Assembly: GCA_034436375.1 (NCBI GenBank)
Contig: DAOTVS010000150.1
Location: 1-30,786 of the forward strand
Origin: DAOTVS01 sp034436375
Lineage (GTDB): Bacteria; Chloroflexota; Anaerolineae; SpSt-313
Reading direction: 5' to 3'
DNA: 30,786 nucleotides
Program-made: the position numbers and the translations under genes
Part shown: one piece after another, positions 16,975-24,138 of the stretch
Layout: each line of letters opens with the position of its first letter
How positions within the stretch are numbered: position 1 is the first letter of the stretch
The notes under the pieces: generated by a model
What the model was told of the DNA's origin: nothing
Databases searched by the model: none
The model's input: the letters and a program-made list of their open reading frames with translations, nothing else

Positions 16975-17045
16975 GCTGCCGGAACACGCGGTGCGGGGGG
17001 AGACGCCACCCATCTCCCTTCCTCCAGCCACACAAGCCCTGAAGA

Positions 17046-17082
17046 AGCAGGGGTAGGATCTTCTTCCTACCCCTGCTTTGTT
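17046..17082 (+). terminator. Terminator of the uracil permease gene
   Basis: AGCAGGGGTAGGA and its perfect complement form a 13-bp stem with loop TCTTCT, followed by TTGTTGT. It lies 72 nt past the stop. Confidence 0.75.
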
Positions 17083-17092
17083 GTGCGTCCCT

Positions 17093-17257
17093 ATGCGCTA
17101 CCTGGTCCGCACGGTCGCTGGCGCGCTTGACCAGGTCGGTCAGACCCAGGCCGAACTCGGGCATGCGCGCATCATCCTCACAGGTGAAGGGCGCTGCGGC
17201 CTCGGCTTGCTCTTCGGCTTGACCAGGGAAAGCAGCAAAGGTATAGTGGTTTACTGA
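17093..17257 (+). CDS. Possible 54-residue small protein
   Basis: An ATG frame of 54 codons beginning MRYLVRTVAGALDQVGQTQA. Its stop TGA immediately precedes the AAGGAGG ribosome site of the next gene, as in coupled genes. There is no ribosome site before its own ATG and I recognise no family. It could be a small member of the GerW-like cluster or just an open stretch. Confidence 0.3.
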   Translation: MRYLVRTVAGALDQVGQTQAELGHARIILTGEGRCGLGLLFGLTRESSKGIVVY

Positions 17258-17271
17258 AGGAGGCCTGTTCG

Positions 17272-17610
17272 ATGGCTGATCTTTTGCGGATCGCGCGGGC
17301 CCTCCGGCCTGCGTTGTCGGTGCGCACGCTCCAGGGCCAGCCGCTGATGGTGGGCGAGCGCCAGATCACCCCGATCGCGCGCTCGGTCTGCCTCACGGTA
17401 GGCGTGCCGCACGGTCCTCTGGCTCTGGGATGGGTATGGGCCCGGCCGATTGCGGTGCTTGAGACCTGGCAGGGCCGGGTGCGGCGCATTCCCATCTATG
17501 ACGCGACCCGTCTCGTCCTCGCTATTCCTTTGGTCATCTCGATACTGCTGCTTCTGGCGACGGCCAGTATCTCGCGCAAGCGCAACACACGCTTAAGGAG
17601 GCGGGCATGA
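17272..17610 (+). CDS. Small tail-anchored membrane protein, GerW-cluster partner
   Basis: 112 residues. The soluble N-terminal part contains VRTLQGQPLMVGERQITPIA, reminiscent of the 'Gkp..vGdrtitPva' pattern of GerW/YtfJ-type proteins. One membrane helix (about 83-101, VLAIPLVISILLLLATASI) and a very basic tail (RKRNTRLRRRA) follow. The ribosome site GGAGG is 8 nt upstream, and its stop overlaps the next start (ATGA), so the two are translationally coupled. The function is unknown; the topology suggests a C-terminal anchor with the N-terminal part outside. Confidence 0.65.
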   Translation: MADLLRIARALRPALSVRTLQGQPLMVGERQITPIARSVCLTVGVPHGPLALGWVWARPIAVLETWQGRVRRIPIYDATRLVLAIPLVISILLLLATASISRKRNTRLRRRA

Positions 17611-18056
17611 ACGAACCCATGACACAACCCCAGGCTCAGGCGCCAACTCCAGCGGAAATGCAGGGCCCCCAGTACGAGACCGATGCTGTGAGGCTGTTCT
17701 TCGAATCGATGGCCAGCGTGGTCGGCGTGGACACAGTTTTCGGCGATCCGGTCACAGCCGGCAATCAGGTCGTGATCCCCGTATCCGAAAGCAGCATGGG
17801 GGGCGGGGTAGGTGTGTCCTACTTTCCCGATGAGCACGGCCAAATGCAGCAGCGGATCATACGCGCCGGCGCCGGCGGCGGAGGCGCTGCCAACACTCGC
17901 CCAGTCGCGGCCATTGTGATCAGCCCCGAGGGCGTCAGGGTCAAGCCCATCATCGACGCCAACCGGCTGGCGCTTTCGGGCATCACCAGCACCGCGGCCC
18001 TGTGGCAAGGCGTCGCAGCTCTCGTCAAGGCCCTGCGCAAAGATCGCCGGCGGTAG
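17607..18056 (+). CDS. GerW/YtfJ-family protein
   Basis: 149 residues. The core VVGVDTVFGDPVTAGNQVVIPVSESSMGGGVGVSYF, then a Gly/Ala-rich loop and NTRPVAAIVISPEGVRVKPI, match the GerW (spore-protein YtfJ) family layout: a metabolically silent small fold first linked to Bacillus germination but widespread in non-spore-formers. No signal peptide or membrane segment is seen. It overlaps the preceding gene by 4 nt (ATGA), with AAGGAGG upstream, so they form an operon. The actual role outside spores is not established. Confidence 0.75.
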   Translation: MNEPMTQPQAQAPTPAEMQGPQYETDAVRLFFESMASVVGVDTVFGDPVTAGNQVVIPVSESSMGGGVGVSYFPDEHGQMQQRIIRAGAGGGGAANTRPVAAIVISPEGVRVKPIIDANRLALSGITSTAALWQGVAALVKALRKDRRR

Positions 18057-18062
18057 GGTGCG

Positions 18063-18275
18063 AAATGTGATACGTGATGCGTGAGGTCGCCGTGACTCGT
18101 AATAAGTAATCCGTAATGCGTAAGGCCACCATTTCGCAGCGTATACTGCTTTTCGTAGCCTTAGCCTCAGTGTGGCTAGCGAGAAGCATAGGACTCCTCG
18201 GAATGCTAACCTTACTTGTTACGTTTTACTTATTACGTTTTACTTATTACGGATCACGCGTCACGTATCACGTTT
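18063..18275. repeat. Imperfect inverted repeat of heptad-type sequence
   Basis: This gap of about 350 nt holds no credible gene. Its edges, 18063-18124 and 18211-18275, are imperfect inverted copies about 60 bp long (for example GTGATACGTGA and CGTAATAAGTAA on the left, their complements on the right), built from degenerate 7-mers such as cgtgata/cgtaata. About 85 bp of unrelated sequence lies between. It resembles the iterated-heptad intergenic elements of many environmental bacteria, or a MITE-like insertion. No target-site duplication was noticed. Confidence 0.65.
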
Positions 18276-18309
18276 CAGACATCAGGAAACCGCCGTTGAA
18301 ACCGAGATA

Positions 18310-18335
18310 GCCCACTCCGCGTATAATCAGTGGGC
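18310..18335 (+). promoter_or_regulatory. -10 element within an inverted repeat, before the DUF4342 gene
   Basis: TATAAT at 18322-18327 lies between the arms GCCCACT (18310-18316) and AGTGGGC (18329-18335), a perfect 7-bp inverted repeat with a 12-nt spacer. A TTGAAA upstream is 20 bp away, too far for a good -35. The arrangement suggests an operator around the promoter. Confidence 0.5.
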
Positions 18336-18404
18336 CTGACGCACCCCCTTCATCACTTGAGGGAACGGTATGCCTCGCAGCAAGAGGGTAAAGGAGCAGA
18401 GACT

Positions 18405-19220
18405 ATGGTGGATCAGACACCGGAATCGAAGGAAGAACGGATCGAAGCCGGGATCGAGGGCCGGGTGCAGGCGGAGATGGCCCAGGGCGCCGGGGTCGCG
18501 CAGGGCGGAAGCTGGGAAGAGATCGCACGCCGCATCGAAGCCAAAATCCGTGGTGAGTTGGGCGGCATTGCAGGGGCGCGGCCCAATGCTACCTGGGCAG
18601 AGGTGGGCCAGGGGCTCGAGGCAAAAACCAAAGAGTCGCTGGGGCGCTGGGCCGGGGCGACCGCGCAGGACGACTGGGATACAATCGGCCGCAAGATCGA
18701 AGGACGCATCCGCGAGCGTGCCGCCCGCTGGAGCGGTGTGGAGGCCGGCCAGGAGGCCGACTGGGATACCATCGCCCGGCAGTCCGAGAGCCGCATCCGC
18801 GCCGGCCTGGCCCGTTCGGTGGGCGCTGAGCCGGGCGCCGACTGGCGCACTATCGGCCAGCATCTGGAAAGCCAGGTGCGCGCCGGGCTGAGTGACATTT
18901 TTGGCGAGCGCCGGCGTGAGGCCGGGGCTGCGGCCCAGCCTGGCGGAGCAGCAGAAGAAACCAGCCAGCCGGCTGGGGAGGGCAACGTGCGCCAGGAAGA
19001 ATACCACGTCTCGGGCGGTGAGATCCTGGACAAGTTCAAACAACTCGTGCACGAAGGCAATGTCCGCAAGGTGATCATCCGTCAGGGCAATAACGTACTG
19101 CTCGAGTTCCCGCTTACGCTGGGCATTGTGGGCGTGGTGCTGGCGCCGACCCTGGCCGCCGTGGGGGCGATTGCTGCCCTGGTGGCCGACTGCACGATTG
19201 TGGTGGAACGGGAAGCCTGA
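18405..19220 (+). CDS. DUF4342 protein with N-terminal 27-29-residue tandem repeats
   Basis: About 271 residues. The C-terminal 80 form a DUF4342 domain: VSGGEILDKFKQLVHEGNVR, then VIIRQGNNVLLEFPLTLGIV, a hydrophobic Ala/Leu/Val segment and CTIVVEREA. The N-terminal 160 residues consist of five or six degenerate units of 27-29 residues with the pattern W..I...IE..IR..L....G (SWEEIARRIEAKIRGEL, TWAEVGQGLEAKTKESL, DWDTIGRKIEGRIRERA, DWDTIARQSESRIRAGL, DWRTIGQHLESQVRAGL), probably amphipathic helices. The ATG at 18405 has AAAGGAG 8 nt upstream; a longer frame lacks such a site. Function unknown; a membrane-associated role is plausible from the hydrophobic C-terminal stretch. Confidence 0.8.
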   Translation: MVDQTPESKEERIEAGIEGRVQAEMAQGAGVAQGGSWEEIARRIEAKIRGELGGIAGARPNATWAEVGQGLEAKTKESLGRWAGATAQDDWDTIGRKIEGRIRERAARWSGVEAGQEADWDTIARQSESRIRAGLARSVGAEPGADWRTIGQHLESQVRAGLSDIFGERRREAGAAAQPGGAAEETSQPAGEGNVRQEEYHVSGGEILDKFKQLVHEGNVRKVIIRQGNNVLLEFPLTLGIVGVVLAPTLAAVGAIAALVADCTIVVEREA

Positions 19221-19243
19221 TTCTGTAGATGGCCTCGCAACCG

Positions 19244-19319
19244 GTAGGGCTGAAGCATATCGCCCTGCCCCCACGGATGTGAGCGCACCCTGGGGCACGG
19301 CGGCATGCTTCAGCCCTAC
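19244..19319. terminator. 15-bp inverted repeat between convergent genes
   Basis: GTAGGGCTGAAGCAT (19244-19258) and its exact complement (19305-19319) flank 46 nt. The right arm contains the stop codon of the PDZ-Lon gene. The 'GTAGGG...CCCTAC' style recurs in this window (24616-24639) and looks like a repetitive element that may serve as a bidirectional terminator. Confidence 0.55.
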
Positions 19320-20410
19320 GGCATGCAGGCCAGAATCGTGTCGCTGCGGGCCGGGACGACTGGGCCGCGGCTGCTGCCCGCGTCAATCTGCTCGAGCGCA
19401 GTCACGGCCTCCTGGAAGGACTGCACCGGAATGATCTTCATGTTTTGCGCCGTCGCACGGGCTGCAGCGCTATCCGCTAAAGGCACCAGAAAGTATTCGA
19501 CGCCCGCTGCTTCGGCCGCGCGCACCTTGGTCGGCACGCCACAAACGGGCCCTACCTTACCGTTGAGGCGCAGCGTGCCCGTGCCGGCAATCTTGTGGCC
19601 GCGGGTAATATCCTCGGTGATCAGGGCATTGTAAATGCCCAGGGCATACATGAGGCCGCCTGAGGGGCCGCCGCTCAAAGGTCCGGGTTCGAGCTTGATA
19701 TCGATGGGAAAGTGGTGTTCGAAACCTACGGTCACCGCCACGATGCCCAGCACCGGCGCTTCAGTGTCGACGGGCCCCGGAAGGGCAGGCAGGGTAACCG
19801 TCTGGCGGTGACCGCTCCGCCGGATGCCCAGGGCCATGGGCTCACCCTGCAGATGGCCCTGGGTGATGCTCGCCAATTCGGCCACGGTATGGATATCCTC
19901 ACCATCGGCCGATTCGATGATATCACCCGGTTGCAGTTGAGAGGCTGCGGGCGAGCCAGGCAGCAGGCTGACCACCGAAACGTCGGCATTGCTGGACCTG
20001 ATGCTATAGCCCGCCTGGCGCAGAGCGACGACCTGCGCAATGGTTTGGCTCTCTTGCAGCAGGCGTTGGCTGAGCTTCTGGAACTCCTCGCCCGGCATCC
20101 CAACGGGCAGCGCCTCGCTCTTGGGGAGGGTACTCACATCGGGTTGCAGCGGCGCCAGGATGTACTGGCCCAATCGCGGCTGGAGCGATACACGCAGCGC
20201 CGTCAGGTAAAGGTGGCCTCCGGGTTCATAGGAAGCTCCTTCCACCTTGATCAGCGGCTCGACGGGTTGCACCGGGCCTGGCCCAACCAGCGCTACCGGG
20301 CTCGGCAGAACATAGAACGCCGCCACAACTGCTGGCAGCACAACAGAAAGCAAGCCCAGGGCAATGAAAGCCGAGCGGGTTGAATGTGATCCCGACTCCA
20401 GACTCTGCAT
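19316..20410 (-). CDS. PDZ-Lon (S16) membrane protease, YlbL/SepM-like
   Basis: About 364 residues: one N-terminal membrane helix (about 16-36), an extracytoplasmic region, a PDZ domain (about 145-215, SVVSLLPGSPAASQLQPGDII), and a Lon-type serine-lysine protease domain (about 225-345) with the catalytic Ser in GPSGGL and the Lys in GVPTKVRAAEAAGVEY. Such enzymes (B. subtilis YlbL, streptococcal SepM) cleave substrates at the outer face of the membrane. The ATG at 20410 has AGGAG 10 nt upstream; the TTG 21 nt earlier lies before that site and is unlikely. A sigma-54 promoter lies 45 nt upstream, suggesting condition-dependent expression. Confidence 0.88.
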   Translation of the reverse strand: MQSLESGSHSTRSAFIALGLLSVVLPAVVAAFYVLPSPVALVGPGPVQPVEPLIKVEGASYEPGGHLYLTALRVSLQPRLGQYILAPLQPDVSTLPKSEALPVGMPGEEFQKLSQRLLQESQTIAQVVALRQAGYSIRSSNADVSVVSLLPGSPAASQLQPGDIIESADGEDIHTVAELASITQGHLQGEPMALGIRRSGHRQTVTLPALPGPVDTEAPVLGIVAVTVGFEHHFPIDIKLEPGPLSGGPSGGLMYALGIYNALITEDITRGHKIAGTGTLRLNGKVGPVCGVPTKVRAAEAAGVEYFLVPLADSAAARATAQNMKIIPVQSFQEAVTALEQIDAGSSRGPVVPARSDTILACMP

Positions 20411-20454
20411 TCCCTTCGCGCTCCTGTGCAAAATTCGTGTTGCCAGCAGTGCAT

Positions 20455-20470
20455 AGCAAAAAACATGCCA
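20455..20470 (-). promoter_or_regulatory. Sigma-54 promoter of the PDZ-Lon protease gene
   Basis: Minus-strand TGGCATGTTTTTTGCT, with GG and GC 10 bp apart, 45 nt before the ATG. Matches the -24/-12 consensus TGGCAYG-N4-TTGCW. Confidence 0.85.
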
Positions 20471-20483
20471 GTGTGAAAATGCG

Positions 20484-20516
20484 GCGGGGGAGCACCGCTC
20501 AGAGATGCTCCCCCGC
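20484..20516 (-). terminator. Terminator of the small-protein gene
   Basis: GCGGGGGAGCA and TGCTCCCCCGC make an 11-bp stem with an 11-nt loop, followed on the minus strand by GCATTTTC. It lies 17 nt past the stop and separates the BON cluster from the PDZ-Lon gene. Confidence 0.55.
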
Positions 20517-20532
20517 TCTACCTGCGGCGCGC

Positions 20533-20796
20533 TCAGCCCGCGCGGATCAGGTTGCCCTCGGGATCAAGCTCAACAAAGTGATGCACACGCCCATTGACCC
20601 ACGACTGGCACTGGTTCTGCGGCGCATCATCCGCCGGCTGGCGCGGCGAATGGGCCACATCGACGCACCAATCGGGGATGATCTCCTCGGCCAGGCAGGG
20701 GCCGGTGCTCATATCGATGCCCTGAGCCTTCTTTTCCTGAAAGAGCATCTCCGCCATGAGAATGGCCCGATCGCGATCGCTCAATGCACTTTCCAA
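20533..20796 (-). CDS. Conserved-looking 87-residue protein of unknown function
   Basis: 87 residues, soluble, acidic. It contains CLAEEIIPDWCVDVAHSPRQ and a C-terminal HFVELDPEGNLI, with two Cys and several His. The start codon is TTG, chosen because GGAGG lies 6 nt upstream and no in-frame ATG fits. It lies 63 nt downstream of the two BON genes on the same strand and is followed by a terminator, so it probably belongs to the sigma-54-driven BON operon. I recognise no named family. Confidence 0.65.
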   Translation of the reverse strand: MESALSDRDRAILMAEMLFQEKKAQGIDMSTGPCLAEEIIPDWCVDVAHSPRQPADDAPQNQCQSWVNGRVHHFVELDPEGNLIRAG

Positions 20797-20859
20797 GGAA
20801 CACCTCCATCATCCTGAAGACCTGCGTTTGCCAGAGATATGCCCAAACCCGGGGCCAGA

Positions 20860-21375
20860 TCACCGCTGCGGCGACTGGGATTTGTACATGGGTATGTGGA
20901 GCTCCAGGCGATCCTCGATCCCCTGCACGCCCGGCACGCGATGGATCGCCGCCAAAACCGAGTCGTGCTCCTCTTCCGACTCGACCGTTCCCTCAACATA
21001 GGCCACCCCATAGTGAAGGCGCACATGGAAGCGCTCCGGCCGCTCTAGCGTGGGGTCGGCTCGTATCTGCTCCAGAATCTCCTGCTGCACATCGGCATCG
21101 GGGCGGACGCTGGACTCGCGGCCCATCAGGGTGAGTTGATTGTCTACACTGTTCACCCCGGGCACGCGGCTGGCGATGTCGATCGCTGTCTTGCGATCCA
21201 GCTCCGATTCGATGCTTCCCACCAGGGTGACAACGCCATCATTGTCGGCAAGCACCTGCATACTCAGGGTCTGCGGCCTGAGGAAAGCATCCCTTTCCAG
21301 CGCCGAGATCACCTCCTCGGTCAGCTTGGGGTTGTTGTTGGTACGCGCCAATCGGGGGTTGTTGTTTCGCTCCAT
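20860..21375 (-). CDS. Protein with two BON domains
   Basis: 171 residues with two BON domains (about 17-85 and 93-163). Each has the signature pattern: 'V..G.V.LVGSIES..DR..A..IA.RVPGV.SV.N.L' in the first and 'V.YVEGTVESEEEHDSVLAAI.RVPGVQGIEDRLEL' in the second. BON domains bind membranes or lipid and occur in osmotic-stress and secretin-associated proteins (OsmY). No signal peptide or membrane segment is visible, so the location is uncertain. GAGG lies 8 nt before the ATG. It starts 10 nt after the upstream BON gene and is almost certainly co-transcribed with it. Confidence 0.85.
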   Translation of the reverse strand: MERNNNPRLARTNNNPKLTEEVISALERDAFLRPQTLSMQVLADNDGVVTLVGSIESELDRKTAIDIASRVPGVNSVDNQLTLMGRESSVRPDADVQQEILEQIRADPTLERPERFHVRLHYGVAYVEGTVESEEEHDSVLAAIHRVPGVQGIEDRLELHIPMYKSQSPQR

Positions 21376-21385
21376 GGCTTGGACC

Positions 21386-21706
21386 TCACTCTCTCATCAG
21401 ATGCTGCGCTTCGATTTGCCGGACGTGCAGCAGATTATTGACATCAACCACCCCGACCGTATCCCAGGCATCGTCGCCGGCAGCGCGCTTTTCGACCGTC
21501 GAGTCCACATCGCCGGTAAGGGTCACCACACCATTCTTCACATCGACATTGATCTCATCAGCATTGACCCAGGAATCCCAAGTCAGGCGATTGTAGATAT
21601 CACTACGGATCTCCTCATCGTCGCGAACCGTGCGTGCATAGTAGGGACCATAGGTCCCATAGTAGTAGCGGGCGTAGGGCGTATCGTAAGGGCGATTAAA
21701 AGCCAT
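21386..21706 (-). CDS. Single BON-domain protein with Tyr-rich N-terminus
   Basis: 106 residues. The N-terminus is unusually Tyr-rich (RPYDTPYARYYYGTYGPYY), followed by one BON domain (DDEEIRSDIYNRLTWDSWVN, then 'VDVKNGVVTLTGDVDSTVEKRAA'). GGAGG lies 6 nt before the ATG, which is preferred over an upstream in-frame start that would overlap the sigma-54 element's leader. It is the first gene of the BON-BON-small-protein cluster and has a strong sigma-54 promoter 50 nt upstream. Role: probably binds envelope lipid or another BON protein; inferred from family only. Confidence 0.82.
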   Translation of the reverse strand: MAFNRPYDTPYARYYYGTYGPYYARTVRDDEEIRSDIYNRLTWDSWVNADEINVDVKNGVVTLTGDVDSTVEKRAAGDDAWDTVGVVDVNNLLHVRQIEAQHLMRE

Positions 21707-21755
21707 CCCTATCCTCCGAGACTGCTTGCGGCAGGCAAGCTCGCTGCCAGAGGGC

Positions 21756-21771
21756 AGCAATATGCGTGCCA
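21756..21771 (-). promoter_or_regulatory. Sigma-54 promoter of the BON operon
   Basis: Minus-strand TGGCACGCATATTGCT, preceded by C (CTGGCACG), exact -24/-12 spacing, 50 nt before the first BON gene. Its -24 half lies in an inverted repeat GTGCCAG (21766-21772) / CTGGCAC (21784-21790). Confidence 0.88.
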
Positions 21772-21812
21772 GTTAGCTTTTAGCTGGCACACCGATTTCC
21801 CTGGCGAGCAAT

Positions 21813-21932
21813 CCAGGCCAGTCCTTGGTAAAAAGTCTGGCCTGGTCTTGCCAGGGCCAGAGGCCGGTCAACTTGCTTCGCCTCTAGCCGGCAGCCTCCT
21901 TGTAGGTGTGTGGGGTGAATGTTGCTGCCGGC
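21813..21932. promoter_or_regulatory. Inverted repeats between two divergent sigma-54 promoters
   Basis: The 387-nt gap between the BON and flavoenzyme genes has no ORF worth calling. Between its two outward sigma-54 promoters lie CCAGGCCAG (21813-21821) / CTGGCCTGG (21837-21845), CCTGG/CCAGG (21841-21855), and GCCGGCAGC (21887-21895) / GCTGCCGGC (21924-21932), all perfect. They sit about 50-220 bp from the two promoters, where enhancer-binding activators of sigma-54 normally bind. That they are such sites is inference. Confidence 0.45.
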
Positions 21933-22035
21933 AGATCTGTATGCCAAGTGACAATGGTCCCTGCACGAAAGAACAACGACGCAGCGAGGCATGCCGGTGC
22001 GCGCAGGCTAAGGGCTGATAGCTAATAGCTTCATG

Positions 22036-22051
22036 TGGCATGTTTCTTGCT
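22036..22051 (+). promoter_or_regulatory. Sigma-54 promoter of the flavoenzyme gene
   Basis: TGGCATGTTTCTTGCT with GG and GC 10 bp apart, 43 nt before the ATG at 22094. Confidence 0.87.
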
Positions 22052-22093
22052 GGCCAAGGGCCAGAGCACTCTAGTTGTGAAAGGAGTCTTGAG

Positions 22094-24025
22094 ATGGGCG
22101 ATTTGTCGCACCTGTTTCAGCCAATCAAGATCCGCAACCTGGAGATCAAGAACCGCGTCGTCATGGCGCCCATGGTGGCCAATTATTGCACGCCAGAGGG
22201 CGCCGTCACGCAGCGGCTGATCGACTATATGGTTGCGCGCGCCTGGGGCGGCGTCGGCCTCATCGAGACCGAGGCCAGCTATGTGCGCGAGGACGGCAAG
22301 GCGTTTACCAATGAAATGGGGATTCACAAGGATGATCTGGTTCCCGGCCTGCGCGAGCTGACAAACCTGGTGCACGAGGGCAAGGCCAAGATCGCCATGC
22401 AGATCTATCACGCCGGCCGGCAGGGCTCCAGTAAGGTTTCGGGCCTGCCGCTCGTGGCCCCTTCGCCGCTCGCGGACCCGTCGAGTGGAGAGACCCCGCA
22501 CGAGCTGACGCTGGAGGAGATTCACGAGCTGGAAGATGCCTTTGTGCGGGCCGCACTCCGGGCCAAGGATGCGGGTTTCGACGCGGTGGATGTGCACGGC
22601 GCCCATGGCTACCTGATCGCCGAGTTCCTGTCGCCTTTCTCGAACCGCCGTACCGACGAGTATGGCGGCAACCTGCAGGGGCGGGCGCGCTTTGCCATGG
22701 AGATCGTGAGCAAGATCCGCCAGGCCGTCGGCCCTGATTATCCCATCATTTTCCGCATCAGTGGCGACGAGTATGTGTCGGGTGGGCTCGACCTGCCGCA
22801 GACCCAGGCCATCTCTCGGCTGGTGCAGGATGCGGGCGCCGATGCCATCAGCGTCTCGGCCGGCAACTATGCCTCGCCGGGCATGATGATCGTCCCACCT
22901 ATGGAGCTGGAGCGAGCCATCTTTGTGCCGCTGGCCCAGGCGATCAAGGAGGTCGTGTCGGTGCCCGTGATTGCGGTAGGGCGGCTGCACGACCCGGCCA
23001 TCGCGGACCAGGTCATTGCTCTGGGCCAGGCCGATATGGTGGCCGAAGGCCGCTCACTCTTGACCGACCCGGGTTGGGTGGAAAAGGCGCAGCGGGGCGA
23101 GGTGGATGAGATCAAGCCCTGCATCTCCTGCAACGAAGCGTGCATCAACAATCTGATGCAGCAGATGCCTATCAGCTGCCTGGTCAACCCAGGCTGCGGG
23201 CGCGAGCGTGAGTTTGCCATCCAGCCGGTGAAGCAGCCCAAGAACGTAGTGGTAGTGGGCGGCGGACCGGCGGGCCTGGAGGCCACGCGGGTGCTGGCCG
23301 AGCGTGGGCATCATGTGACATTGTTCGAGGAGGATGCGCGCCTGGGCGGCGAGTTTGTGGTGGCAGGGCAGGCCCCGCGGAAGGAAGAGCTCAGCGATGC
23401 CCTGCGGTGGATGATCCGCCAGGTGATGAAATCGGGCGCCGACATCCGCCTCGGGCAGCGCGCCACGGCCGATATGGTACTCTCGCTCAAGCCCGAGGCC
23501 GTGATTGTAGCGACCGGGGCCAAGCCCAAAGTGCCCAAGGTGCACGGGCTCAAGGCCCAGAGGGCCAAAGTGGCGCGCGATGTGCTCATGGGCGAGGCCG
23601 TGCCAGGCCAGACCGTGATGGTGGCTGGCGGCGGCGCCGTGGGCCTCGAGGCGGCAGAACTGCTCTCGCTGATGGGCAAGGAGATCACGGTGGTGGAGAT
23701 GACCAGCTCAGTGGCGGCCGATATGACGCCCGACCGCCGCTACTGGGTGCTAGAGGAGTTGGCCGACCACGATGTAGGCCTCGTGACCGACGCTACCATC
23801 CAGGATGTGACGGACGGCGGCGTGCGCATTTTGCATGAGGGGCACGAGGAGGTCATTGGGCCCTATGATGACATTGTGTTGGCGCTGGGATACGAGCCCG
23901 ACGCGGGCCTGGTCAAAGAGCTGCAGGGGCGCGTGCCGCAGGTGTTCAACATCGGCGATTCGGTGCAGGTTCGCTCGGCTGTGGAAGCGATCCGTGAAGG
24001 CGCCGAGGTGGCGCGTCAGATCTAG
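22094..24025 (+). CDS. Fe-S flavoenzyme of the 2,4-dienoyl-CoA reductase / old yellow enzyme family
   Basis: About 643 residues, the length of FadH. It has three parts: an FMN-binding TIM barrel (1-340; LFQPIKIRNLEIKNRVVMAP at the start, HGAHGYLIAEFLSPFSNRRTDEYGG); a [4Fe-4S] ligand set Cys343, Cys346, Cys350, Cys362 with the same CX2CX3CX11C spacing as E. coli FadH; and an FAD/NAD(P)H module with two nucleotide folds (VVVVGGGPAGLEA and VMVAGGGAVGLEAAELL), ending in FNIGDSVQVRSAVEAIREGA. It transfers hydride from NAD(P)H through FAD, Fe-S and FMN to an enoyl or enone substrate; the true substrate is not evident. The ATG has AAAGGAG 7 nt upstream. It is driven by its own sigma-54 promoter. Confidence 0.92.
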   Translation: MGDLSHLFQPIKIRNLEIKNRVVMAPMVANYCTPEGAVTQRLIDYMVARAWGGVGLIETEASYVREDGKAFTNEMGIHKDDLVPGLRELTNLVHEGKAKIAMQIYHAGRQGSSKVSGLPLVAPSPLADPSSGETPHELTLEEIHELEDAFVRAALRAKDAGFDAVDVHGAHGYLIAEFLSPFSNRRTDEYGGNLQGRARFAMEIVSKIRQAVGPDYPIIFRISGDEYVSGGLDLPQTQAISRLVQDAGADAISVSAGNYASPGMMIVPPMELERAIFVPLAQAIKEVVSVPVIAVGRLHDPAIADQVIALGQADMVAEGRSLLTDPGWVEKAQRGEVDEIKPCISCNEACINNLMQQMPISCLVNPGCGREREFAIQPVKQPKNVVVVGGGPAGLEATRVLAERGHHVTLFEEDARLGGEFVVAGQAPRKEELSDALRWMIRQVMKSGADIRLGQRATADMVLSLKPEAVIVATGAKPKVPKVHGLKAQRAKVARDVLMGEAVPGQTVMVAGGGAVGLEAAELLSLMGKEITVVEMTSSVAADMTPDRRYWVLEELADHDVGLVTDATIQDVTDGGVRILHEGHEEVIGPYDDIVLALGYEPDAGLVKELQGRVPQVFNIGDSVQVRSAVEAIREGAEVARQI

Positions 24026-24079
24026 TGGGCTTTGCACGCGGGGCAGCTGCTGCCTTGGCCCCGAGCAGGGGCACCAAAG

Positions 24080-24118
24080 CAGCGAACCGGGGCGCCTTAT
24101 GAGTGCCCCGGTTCGCTG
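24080..24118. terminator. 14-bp stem-loop between convergent genes
   Basis: CAGCGAACCGGGGC (24080-24093) and its exact complement (24105-24118) flank an 11-nt loop, between the flavoenzyme stop and the bacterioferritin stop. The U-tract is poor on both strands; it may act as a bidirectional terminator or 3' end stabiliser. Confidence 0.6.
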
Positions 24119-24138
24119 TGTCTGCATGTGCCAGACCA

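Noticed and set aside
15532..17031. Open frame of 499 codons on the minus strand opposite the uracil permease
   Set aside because: His/Asp/Gly/Gln-rich composition is the usual antisense shadow of a hydrophobic high-GC gene; no ribosome site or family.
18116..18310. 64-codon plus-strand frame
   Set aside because: Lies entirely in the heptad inverted repeat and lacks a ribosome site.
21911..21926. TGGGGTGAATGTTGCT as a seventh sigma-54 site
   Set aside because: Spacing is right but the -24 half lacks the CA of TGGCA, unlike the other six; it is also far from a gene start.
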